From positions 1-64,000 of the forward strand of contig JAKLPS010000008.1 in the NCBI GenBank assembly GCA_022013695.1: a stretch of 64,000 nucleotides of DNA, given 5' to 3'. Under the pieces are notes generated by a model. It did no database searches. It saw nothing but the letters and a program-made list of their open reading frames with translations, and had not been told where the DNA came from. Both the position numbers and the translations under genes were made by a program. The stretch's first letter is position 1, and the number at the start of each line of letters is the position of its first letter. Below, one piece after another: positions 26,135-33,682 of the stretch. This DNA comes from Weeksellaceae bacterium (GTDB taxonomy: Bacteria > Bacteroidota > Bacteroidia > Flavobacteriales > Weeksellaceae).

Positions 26135-29100
26135 ATGTTTTACGACCATCAGCAGATAGAAAAAAAGTGGCAGAAATACTGGGAAGACAACCAAATTTAC
26201 AAGACTTCCGACTCAACCGACAGACCGAAATTCTATGTCCTCGATATGTTTCCGTATCCTTCCGGAGCCGGGCTTCACGTGGGACATCCGCTGGGATACA
26301 TCGCGTCGGACATCTATGCGAGATTCAAAAGGCATCAGGGTTTTAACGTTCTTCATCCGATTGGGTATGATAGTTTTGGACTTCCTGCCGAGCAATATGC
26401 GATCCAAACAGGAACCCATCCGGCAATCACCACCGAACAAAATATCAGGCGATACGAAGAGCAATTAAGGAAAATTGGTTTTTCGTTTGACTGGAGCAGG
26501 GAAGTGAGAACTTCGGATCCTTCTTATTATAAATGGACGCAATGGATTTTCATCCAGTTGTTTCATTCCTGGTACAACAAAGATTCGGACAAGGCAGAAT
26601 CTATCAAAACCTTAGTCCAGTATTTTGAAGAAAAGGGAACAGAAGGACTGAATGCCAATCAAAATGAGGAATTAAATTTTACTTCTGATGAATGGAAAAA
26701 TGCTTCTGATATTAAGAAAGAAGAAATATTGCTAAACTATCGGCTGGCTTACAGAGCAGAAACGACGGTGAATTGGTGCCCGGCTCTGGGAACTGTTTTG
26801 GCCAATGATGAAGTCAAAGATGGGAAATCCGAAAGAGGCGGTTATCCGGTTTTTCAAAAGAAAATGATGCAGTGGAGCATGAGAATTTCGGCATATTCCG
26901 AACGATTGTTGCAAGGTCTGGAAACTTTGGACTGGCCTCAGCCTTTGAAAGATGCTCAGGAATATTGGATTGGGAAATCTCAGGGTGCGGAGGTGCAGTT
27001 TGAGGTTTTCACCCCAGCCCTCTCAAAAGGAGAGGGGTTGGGGGTGAGGATCTCAGTATTCACAACACGTCCCGACACAATTTTCGGAGCAACGTTTATG
27101 GTTTTGGCGCCAGAACATCCGCTGGTCCAAAATATAACAACTCCGGAGCAGAAATATGAAGTCCAAAATTACATCGAAGAAACTTCCAAAAAAACAGAAC
27201 GTGATAGAATGGCGGATGTTAAAAATGTTTCTGGTGCCTTCACGGGAAGCTACGCCATCAATCCTTTTACCGGAAAAGAAATGCCGGTTTACATTTCGGA
27301 TTACGTCTTGATGGGTTACGGAACGGGCGCCGTGATGGCGGTTCCTGCGCACGATGAGCGCGACCATAGATTTGCAAAGAAGTTTGGGTTAGAAATTATC
27401 AAAGTTGTAGAATCTGATGTGGATGTTCAGGAAGAAGCTTATGATTCCAAAGATTCATTTTGCATCAATTCTGATTTTTTGAACGGACTTAATTATAAGG
27501 ATGCGAAATCCAAAATCATTACCGAAATCGAAAACCGAGGCATCGGTCACGGAACTACGAATTACAGACAGCGTGATGCGATTTTCTCCAGACAAAGATA
27601 TTGGGGCGAACCCGTTCCTATCTATTATAAGGATGGAATGCCGTACACTTTGCCAAGTTCCGTTTTGCCTTTGGAACTTCCGGAAGTTGAAAAATATCTA
27701 CCGACAGAAGACGGCGATCCGCCATTAGGAAATGCGAAAACGTTTGCCTGGGACGAAGCAAATCAGAAAGTGGTGGACACAGATTTGATTGATGATGAAA
27801 CCGTTTTCCCACTGGAATTATCAACGATGCCCGGCTGGGCTGGAAGTTCCTGGTATTTCCTAAGATATATGGACCCGAATGATGAAGAGGTTTTTGCTAA
27901 AAAAGAATTGACCGATTATTGGGGACAAGTGGATTTGTACATCGGAGGAAGCGAGCACGCCACCGGACATTTGTTATATTCCCGTTTTTGGAATATGTTT
28001 TTGAAAGACAGAGGTTATATTGAACAAAATGAGCCTTTCCAAAAGTTGATTAATCAAGGGATGATTTTGGGGATGAGTGCGTTTGTTAATATTTCTAGAT
28101 TATCTTTTATCGATGCTGATGGACAAGGAACGAGTTCAAATAGTAATAGAAAATACGTATTGTTGTCCAAGGATGATATCGAGTTTATATATGATAACTA
28201 TTTAAGAATGGCTCAATTAAAACTTAATAAAGTTACTCCTGAATCTGAACTTGACTTATCCATAAAAAAATACATTGATAGATTTGATGAAATTGCAAAA
28301 AATTATGGTTACAGAGGTGTTGATTATAATTTTGGATATAATACTTTTGAGTTAAGCTTTCAAACAGATAAACATATTGATATTAAATATTTGAAGGGAA
28401 CCTCCAACGAATTAGATTTTGAAAAATTAAAGAATAAAGGAAATCCTGAATTTCGTGATGCCGCTTTACTTTGGAGTGATAAAGAATACATCTGTGACCG
28501 TGAAGTAGAAAAAATGTCTAAGTCTAAGTACAATGTTGTAAATCCTGATGATATCTGTAATGAGTATGGAGCAGATGGTTTAAGATTGTACGAAATGTTC
28601 CTTGAACCATTAGAACAATCCAAGCCCTGGAACACGCAAGGTCTTAGTGGTGTTTACGGGTTTTTGAAGAAATTCTGGAACCTGTATTTTCACGGCGACA
28701 CTTTTGAAGTTTCTGATGAAGCGCCAACAAAAGAAGAATTTAAAATTCTCCACACCTTAATCAAAAAAGTACTCTTTGATATTGAGAATTTTTCTTTCAA
28801 TACTTCGGTTTCGTCTTTTATGATAGCTGTCAACGAGTTACAGAAATTAAAATGCAATAAAAGAGAAATTTTGGAACCTCTGGCCATCATTATTTCACCA
28901 TACGCGCCCCACATCTGCGAAGAGGTATGGAATTTGCTCGGGAACAATAGGTCTATTGAATTCGAGAAATTTCCGGTTCTCAATGCAGGTTATCTCGTTG
29001 AAGATGAGATAGATTACCCCGTAAGTTTTAACGGTAAGATGAAATTCAAGATCAAGCTGTCTTCAGATTTGGGTAAGGCAGAGGTTCAGCCTATTATTTT

Positions 29101-29191
29101 GGAAAATGAAGATGTCAAAAAATACTTGGACGGAAAAACAGTTAAAAATTTCATCTTTGTTCCAAAGAAAATCATTAATATTGTCTCCTAA
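26135..29191 (+). CDS. leuS: Leucyl-tRNA synthetase with enlarged insertions
   Basis: 1018 residues, versus roughly 800-880 in most bacteria and somewhat more in Bacteroidota. The HIGH motif is HVGH (48-51) in PSGAGLHVGHPLGY, and KMSKS is at 793-797. The CP1 editing domain contains TTRPDTIFGATFMVLAPEHPLV and GYGTGAVMAVPAHDERDHRFA (the editing Thr and Asp region). Two oddities. Residues 292-306 (FTPALSKGEGLGVRI) are translated from a palindromic repeat inserted in frame at 27010-27046. The segment between GMILG (642) and KMSKS is about 145 residues, long even for the phylum, and noticeably more AT-rich than its flanks. The C-terminal anticodon-binding domain and tail are intact. It charges tRNA-Leu in the cytosol. 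Confidence 0.96.
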   Translation: MFYDHQQIEKKWQKYWEDNQIYKTSDSTDRPKFYVLDMFPYPSGAGLHVGHPLGYIASDIYARFKRHQGFNVLHPIGYDSFGLPAEQYAIQTGTHPAITTEQNIRRYEEQLRKIGFSFDWSREVRTSDPSYYKWTQWIFIQLFHSWYNKDSDKAESIKTLVQYFEEKGTEGLNANQNEELNFTSDEWKNASDIKKEEILLNYRLAYRAETTVNWCPALGTVLANDEVKDGKSERGGYPVFQKKMMQWSMRISAYSERLLQGLETLDWPQPLKDAQEYWIGKSQGAEVQFEVFTPALSKGEGLGVRISVFTTRPDTIFGATFMVLAPEHPLVQNITTPEQKYEVQNYIEETSKKTERDRMADVKNVSGAFTGSYAINPFTGKEMPVYISDYVLMGYGTGAVMAVPAHDERDHRFAKKFGLEIIKVVESDVDVQEEAYDSKDSFCINSDFLNGLNYKDAKSKIITEIENRGIGHGTTNYRQRDAIFSRQRYWGEPVPIYYKDGMPYTLPSSVLPLELPEVEKYLPTEDGDPPLGNAKTFAWDEANQKVVDTDLIDDETVFPLELSTMPGWAGSSWYFLRYMDPNDEEVFAKKELTDYWGQVDLYIGGSEHATGHLLYSRFWNMFLKDRGYIEQNEPFQKLINQGMILGMSAFVNISRLSFIDADGQGTSSNSNRKYVLLSKDDIEFIYDNYLRMAQLKLNKVTPESELDLSIKKYIDRFDEIAKNYGYRGVDYNFGYNTFELSFQTDKHIDIKYLKGTSNELDFEKLKNKGNPEFRDAALLWSDKEYICDREVEKMSKSKYNVVNPDDICNEYGADGLRLYEMFLEPLEQSKPWNTQGLSGVYGFLKKFWNLYFHGDTFEVSDEAPTKEEFKILHTLIKKVLFDIENFSFNTSVSSFMIAVNELQKLKCNKREILEPLAIIISPYAPHICEEVWNLLGNNRSIEFEKFPVLNAGYLVEDEIDYPVSFNGKMKFKIKLSSDLGKAEVQPIILENEDVKKYLDGKTVKNFIFVPKKIINIVS
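27010..27046. repeat. Palindromic repeat inserted in frame in leuS
   Basis: CCCTCTC (27018-27024) and GAGAGGG (27030-27036) pair perfectly around AAAAG. The flanks CACCCCAG and TTGGGGGTG extend the palindrome imperfectly. It resembles the CCCTCTCC...GGAGAGGG intergenic repeats common in Bacteroidota. Here it encodes FTPALSKGEGLGV between the conserved QFEV and SVFTTRPDT strands of the LeuRS editing domain, without breaking the frame. Confidence 0.8.
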
Positions 29192-29486
29192 TTCTACAAA
29201 TAAAACGTAGTTTCCAAAATGTTAACAAAAATTTATTATTGATATTTGAGGATGCTAGCCCGATTGGTAAGTATAAAAATAAGACTTTTTTTTACTTTTA
29301 TTTTACATCTTGGAGACTTATAGATAATAAATTAATAAAAAATAAGTTTAATTTTAATAATGCTTCAAAAAGAGGCATTTTCTAAGGAAGAAAAAAATAA
29401 AAAGTAAGATTATTTAGTTTGCATTTTTAAATAATTTGACTTTATTTTACAAAATAAAAATTTAACAATTATAATTTAGTTTTAAT
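29192..29486. other. AT-rich gap between leuS and exbB
   Basis: 295 bases, very AT-rich, containing long T and A runs around 29280-29460. It should hold the promoter of the exbB operon, but I find no convincing TTTG/TAnnTTTG pair at standard spacing. No ORF or RNA gene is evident. Confidence 0.5.
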
Positions 29487-30353
29487 ATGGAAATGAATGT
29501 TTCAAACACAGACGAGCAAGTAGTTGCTAGAAAAAAAGGAGGTCTTAATCCTGCTGTAATTATCCCAATTTTATTAGTGATTGGTGTATTAATCTTTTGG
29601 TTTGTATTGGGTAATCCGTCCAATTTTCAGGAAGATGCGCGGCTTTCCGGCAAATCCTCGGTAGCATTTGCAAATGATATCAAAACGACGGAGTTGCATC
29701 CTCACGGATTAGGCGTTATTTATATGGGAGGAGTTCTTGTTCCTGTTTTGATCACTTTTATGATTATCGTTATCGTATTTGCAATTGAGAGAGCAATTGT
29801 ATTAAACAAAGCTCAAGGAAACGGCAATGTGGATAGCTTTGTTCTAAAAGTTAGAAATTTGCTTAACCACAACAAAGTAGAAGAAGCTTTAGAAGAATGC
29901 GACAGACAGCAAGGTTCGATCGGGAATGTTGTGAAAGAAGGTTTGACAACTTACAAAGCATTGGCAGTAGATACAACGCTGGATAAAGAACAAAAAATGG
30001 CAGGTCTTAACAAAGCCATTGAAGAAGCTACCACTTTGGAAATGCCAATGTTGGAGAAAAATATGAACATCCTTTCCACCTTAGGAACCGTTGCTACCTT
30101 GGTTGCCTTGCTTGGAACCGTATTGGGGATGATCCGTTCATTCCAAGCCTTAGGCCAAGCGGGCGGAACACCGGATGCTGCTGCACTATCTATCGGTATC
30201 TCCGAAGCCTTGATGAACACCGCTTTGGGTATTAGTACCTCTGCAGTTGCAATCATCCTTTATAACTATTTTACTTCCAAAATTGATGGATTGACGTACA
30301 AGATCGATGAGATCTCTATGAGCATCCAACAGTCTTTTGCTCAATTTCATTAA
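29487..30353 (+). CDS. exbB: ExbB/TolQ/MotA proton channel family protein
   Basis: 288 residues. Inner-membrane proton channel that, with ExbD, energises TonB. A TM segment near 23-42 is followed by a periplasmic loop, a TM with MGGVLVPVLITFMIIVIVFAIERAI (about 79-105), a cytoplasmic domain, and the family's hallmark pair of helices: LEKNMNILSTLGTVATLVALLGTVLGMI and ALSIGISEALMNTALGISTSAVAIILYNYF. An N-terminal extension with an extra TM is normal in Bacteroidota ExbB. It is first in an operon with two exbD genes and tonB. Confidence 0.93.
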   Translation: MEMNVSNTDEQVVARKKGGLNPAVIIPILLVIGVLIFWFVLGNPSNFQEDARLSGKSSVAFANDIKTTELHPHGLGVIYMGGVLVPVLITFMIIVIVFAIERAIVLNKAQGNGNVDSFVLKVRNLLNHNKVEEALEECDRQQGSIGNVVKEGLTTYKALAVDTTLDKEQKMAGLNKAIEEATTLEMPMLEKNMNILSTLGTVATLVALLGTVLGMIRSFQALGQAGGTPDAAALSIGISEALMNTALGISTSAVAIILYNYFTSKIDGLTYKIDEISMSIQQSFAQFH

Positions 30354-30424
30354 GAAATTGAGCTTTTTATAAAATGTATTTCTTACATTTTAAATTTTTA
30401 TCAAATAGTTAAATAGACAAAACA

Positions 30425-31030
30425 ATGGCGAGAATTAAACCAAAAAGACACGGGGTAGCGCTGGATATGACAGCAATGTGTGATGTAACTTTCTTACTTC
30501 TTACATTCTTCATTACAACTACCCAGTTCAAAAAGCCCGATGTGGCACAGATAAAACCGCCTTCTTCTATATCAGAAAAATTACTTCCTGATGCCAGTTT
30601 GATGACTGTAAGTGTTACTCAGGATGGTGTTTTCTATTTCCAACCAGTGGAAAACGGCACAGAAAGGATTCAACTTCTGGAAAAAATGGGAGCAAAGTAC
30701 AAAATGACCTTTACAAACCCAGAAAAAGTTGCATTTGTAAAATTAGAAGCCGTAGGCGTGCCGATGGGGCAGTTGAAAAGTTTTTTGAATCTGCCCGAAG
30801 CGCAGCGAAAAACATACAAATCAAAAGAAGGTATTCCGTTGGACAGTACGAACAAACAAGTTATCGATTGGGTACAGCAGAGCCTTGCCGTAAATCCTAA
30901 TTACAAGTTGGCAATCAAAGGTGATGTTACCACTAAGTATCCAAAAGTCAAAACGTTGTTTGAAGGTTTGAGAGATATCGATTTTCTTAAATTTTGGTTG
31001 ATCACATCACAAGAAAGTAAAACAAATTAA
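30425..31030 (+). CDS. exbD: ExbD/TolR family protein, first copy
   Basis: 201 residues. A short cytoplasmic N terminus is followed by one TM helix with LDMTAMCDVTFLLLTFF, whose Asp in MCDV is the conserved proton-carrying residue. A periplasmic domain follows. It is larger than the second ExbD and has an insertion (LNLPEAQRKTYKSKEGIPLDSTNK) in the periplasmic part, as in other flavobacteria where two distinct ExbD paralogues occur together. It is separated from exbB by 71 bases and from the next gene by 11. Confidence 0.92.
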   Translation: MARIKPKRHGVALDMTAMCDVTFLLLTFFITTTQFKKPDVAQIKPPSSISEKLLPDASLMTVSVTQDGVFYFQPVENGTERIQLLEKMGAKYKMTFTNPEKVAFVKLEAVGVPMGQLKSFLNLPEAQRKTYKSKEGIPLDSTNKQVIDWVQQSLAVNPNYKLAIKGDVTTKYPKVKTLFEGLRDIDFLKFWLITSQESKTN

Positions 31031-31041
31031 TTCAACGAGAA

Positions 31042-31584
31042 ATGGCAGAAGTAGCAGTAAAAGAGGATAGTGGCAAAGGCGGCAAGGTTCGCTCGAAGAA
31101 GCACAATCCCCGTGTAGATATGACACCGATGGTTGACTTGAATTTCTTGATGTTGATGTTCTTTATGTTCACCACAACATTCAGCAAACCCAATGTGATG
31201 GATCTCGGTCTTCCGGCAAAGCCGCACGATGAAAAACAAAAACCACAGGATATAGATATAAAATTGAGCAATTCAATTTCTATCATCATAGGTAAAGACA
31301 ACAAAGTTTTTTATCACCAGCAAGATCAGGAAGGACTTAATGATGAAAATTTTTTTGAAACCAGTTTTGACAGAGAAGGAATCAGACAAGTAATCGAGAA
31401 GGCAAAAGCCGCCGCAGTTGATAAAGACAAATTTACAGTAATTATAAAGCCAACGGATGATGCAGTATATAAGAATTTTGTAGATATTTTGGACGAAATG
31501 GAGATTACCAAAAACAAAAGATATGGGGTGACCGATATCAAACCATGGGAGTTGGCTATTTACAAAAGGAAAGTGGGAGAATAG
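31042..31584 (+). CDS. exbD: ExbD/TolR family protein, second copy
   Basis: 180 residues. A basic N terminus is followed by a TM helix with VDMTPMVDLNFLMLMFFMF containing the conserved Asp. The periplasmic domain has IIIGKDNKVFYHQ and FTVIIKPTDDAVYKNFVDILDEM, the TolR/ExbD fold. The short distance to the first exbD (11 bases) indicates coupling. The two paralogues may form a heteromeric ExbD dimer in the channel; that is inferred. Confidence 0.93.
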   Translation: MAEVAVKEDSGKGGKVRSKKHNPRVDMTPMVDLNFLMLMFFMFTTTFSKPNVMDLGLPAKPHDEKQKPQDIDIKLSNSISIIIGKDNKVFYHQQDQEGLNDENFFETSFDREGIRQVIEKAKAAAVDKDKFTVIIKPTDDAVYKNFVDILDEMEITKNKRYGVTDIKPWELAIYKRKVGE

Positions 31585-31624
31585 TAAAGTCTCACTACAA
31601 ATATCATATTTTAAAATATCAAAA

Positions 31625-32443
31625 ATGGCAGACGAAAATTTGAATTACGATCAAACTCTTGATGAGATCGTATTTGAACATAGAAATAAAGCTTACGGAG
31701 CGTATGACCTTAGGAAATCGTATCCCAAGTTGCTCACAAGATCTTTCATCATTGGGACTGTTCTCTTTATTATCCTTGCAGTTTCTCCTCTTATATATCT
31801 CAAGATTCAAGAGATGAATGCTAAAGACAAAGTAGAAGTGGATGCAAAATTGGTCGATATCTTGGAAGAAAAACCCATCATAGAAGAGCCAAAAGAAGAG
31901 GAACCACCGCCGCCACCTCCAAAAGTGGAGCAAAAACAAGAAGTCATACAAAATGTCGTTCCAGAACCTAAGAGAGCTCCGAAGATTGAGACGCCACCAC
32001 CAACAATTACAGAACAATTGAAAACAACAACGGGGCTTAATAATCAGGAAGGCGTTAAGACACCTGCCTATACACCGCCACCACCGCCACCCGGAACTGG
32101 CAAAGTTGTAACTGCAGAAGTAAAGGTGACCAACGAAGTGTACGAATCTGTAGATCAAAATGCAGAATTCCAAGGGGGTATTAACGCCTTTAGAACGAAA
32201 TTCCAGAATAATTTTGATCAAGGAAGCTTGGAAGGTGAAGGAGCTCTTAAAACGGAAATTACTTTTGTTGTAGAAAAAGATGGATCTTTAACTCAAGTAA
32301 AGGCGACAGGATCTAATGCTGATTTCAACAGAGCAGCAGAAGAAACAGTACGGTCGATAAAAACAAAATGGACTCCCGGCAAAGTCAATGGACAACCTGT
32401 AAGATCCAGATTTAGATTCCCTGTTACAATGAATTTCCAATAA
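31625..32443 (+). CDS. tonB: TonB energy transducer
   Basis: 272 residues. The cytoplasmic start with VFEHRNKAYGAYDLRKSYPK is the Bacteroidota TonB signature, followed by one TM (FIIGTVLFIILAVSPLIYL). A Pro/Glu-rich periplasm-spanning linker (EEPPPPPPKVEQ, TPPPPPPGTG) leads to a C-terminal TonB domain (FQGGINAFRTKFQNNF ... EITFVVEKDGSLTQVKATG ... TKWTPGKVNGQPVRSRFRFPVTMNF). It transmits the proton-motive force to outer-membrane TonB-dependent transporters. A terminator follows 30 bases later. Confidence 0.95.
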   Translation: MADENLNYDQTLDEIVFEHRNKAYGAYDLRKSYPKLLTRSFIIGTVLFIILAVSPLIYLKIQEMNAKDKVEVDAKLVDILEEKPIIEEPKEEEPPPPPPKVEQKQEVIQNVVPEPKRAPKIETPPPTITEQLKTTTGLNNQEGVKTPAYTPPPPPPGTGKVVTAEVKVTNEVYESVDQNAEFQGGINAFRTKFQNNFDQGSLEGEGALKTEITFVVEKDGSLTQVKATGSNADFNRAAEETVRSIKTKWTPGKVNGQPVRSRFRFPVTMNFQ

Positions 32444-32473
32444 GGAAAAGACATTGTAAATACATTCATATAA

Positions 32474-32504
32474 AAGAGAAGTTTTCACAACTTCTCTTTT
32501 TTTT
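32474..32504 (+). terminator. Hairpin terminator after tonB
   Basis: AAGAGAAGTT, a short loop and AACTTCTCTT followed by eight T form a 10-bp stem with a T-run, ending the exbB-tonB transcript before the 60-residue membrane protein. Confidence 0.85.
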
Positions 32505-32506
32505 AT

Positions 32507-32514
32507 TAAATTTG
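32507..32514 (+). promoter_or_regulatory. -7 box TAAATTTG beside a start codon
   Basis: A TAnnTTTG box ends four bases before the ATG at 32519, right after the tonB terminator. A transcript from it would be leaderless or nearly so. No -33 TTTG is seen. Confidence 0.4.
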
Positions 32515-32518
32515 CCCT

Positions 32519-32701
32519 ATGTATAAATGGCTTTCTTTAATTGTCGGATTTCTCTACATCGCATTCGGAATCTTTGTGGTAGCTTACCGATACTCGCGTA
32601 TCATAGAATCAAATATTGCATATCCGTTAGGCGGTTTGCTAGTGGTTTATGGTGTTTTCAGATTTGTAAGAGCTATTATAGCGCTACGAAATGATGATTA
32701 A
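32519..32701 (+). CDS. Small membrane protein of the TonB locus
   Basis: 60 residues with two hydrophobic helices (WLSLIVGFLYIAFGIFVVAY and LGGLLVVYGVFRFVRAII) separated by a polar turn. There is no known domain. The stop overlaps the start region of the PstS-like lipoprotein gene by eleven bases, so the two are translated together. It may help anchor or regulate its neighbours; function unknown. Confidence 0.7.
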   Translation: MYKWLSLIVGFLYIAFGIFVVAYRYSRIIESNIAYPLGGLLVVYGVFRFVRAIIALRNDD

Positions 32702-33569
32702 AATGCATAAGCTAATCTTAATTGGCCTGCTTAGCTTCCTTCTTTTTGGTTCTTGTTCCAAGGATATGGCGATCGACAATCCCAACAAAGGCGAAATCAC
32801 CATAGAGGCAGACGAGTCCTTCAAAAGTGTTTCCGAAGCTTTGGTAGAAAGTTATACCACTCTTAATCCACAGACCAAAATTAAGCTGGTTATCAAAAAA
32901 GAGGACCTTGGATTGCTGGATCTTTTGAATAAGAAAGTGCGCGTTATCGTGATGTCCAGAGAGCTTTCCAAAAAAGAAAAAGAAGCCTACGACAAAAAAA
33001 TTGATCTGCCTTGGCTGCCTGCGAAATTTGCAGCAGATGCCGTTCTCTTTGTGGTTCCCAAGGATTCTCCATTAGAAGCCATCGCGATGGAGGAGATTTA
33101 TAGTGAATTGAATTCTGATAAAAAAAGGATGATATTCGATGGTGTCAACTCGAGCAACCTCAACTTTGTGGCTCAGAAATTCAAAAAGAATCCTGCCGAT
33201 TTGAAATTCTCTATCATCAACGGAAACGAAAATGTAGCAGAACAATTGAAAAATTATCCCGACAAAATTGGTGTCATCAGTTATAATACGATCAGCAGAC
33301 CTTTCGGCAAAGACGCTCAAAAACTGAGGAATGAGTTAAAAGTTTTAAACATAATAAAAAATGGTAAAACGTACAATCCCTCCAATGATAATTTGAAAAA
33401 TATGAGTTATCCCTTTACCAGAGTTCTGTATCTCCTGACAAACGAGTCTTATTATGGCCTGGGAAACGGCTTTATTAGGTTCTCTTGCCAGCAAATCGGT
33501 CAGATTATCGTAGAAAAAGAAGGTCTTCAGCCTTATAATATCTTTAACAGAGAAGTTCAGATGCGATAG
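32691..33569 (+). CDS. PstS-like phosphate-binding lipoprotein
   Basis: 292 residues. An N-terminal lipoprotein signal ends LLFGSCSKD, with Cys22 as the probable lipidation site. It is a PstS-family substrate-binding protein: GEITIEADESFKSVSEALVESY, KVRVIVMSRELSKKEKEAYD, ADAVLFVVPKDSPLEAI and SNLNFVAQKF. The STSGGSG-type phosphate loop of a true PstS is not obvious, unlike in the pstS at 51431. It sits downstream of tonB with no ABC permease or ATPase near it, so a transport role through Pst is unlikely; surface or periplasmic sensing in the TonB context is possible. Confidence 0.8.
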   Translation: MMIKMHKLILIGLLSFLLFGSCSKDMAIDNPNKGEITIEADESFKSVSEALVESYTTLNPQTKIKLVIKKEDLGLLDLLNKKVRVIVMSRELSKKEKEAYDKKIDLPWLPAKFAADAVLFVVPKDSPLEAIAMEEIYSELNSDKKRMIFDGVNSSNLNFVAQKFKKNPADLKFSIINGNENVAEQLKNYPDKIGVISYNTISRPFGKDAQKLRNELKVLNIIKNGKTYNPSNDNLKNMSYPFTRVLYLLTNESYYGLGNGFIRFSCQQIGQIIVEKEGLQPYNIFNREVQMR

Positions 33570-33682
33570 GTAATTTTAATATTTATTTAACAGCTTAATT
33601 GAATTTTATTATCTATTTTGGTCTAAATATTGTCAGAAAAACCAAAATTTATAGTTTGGAAATCGTAAAAACAGAGAAAATA

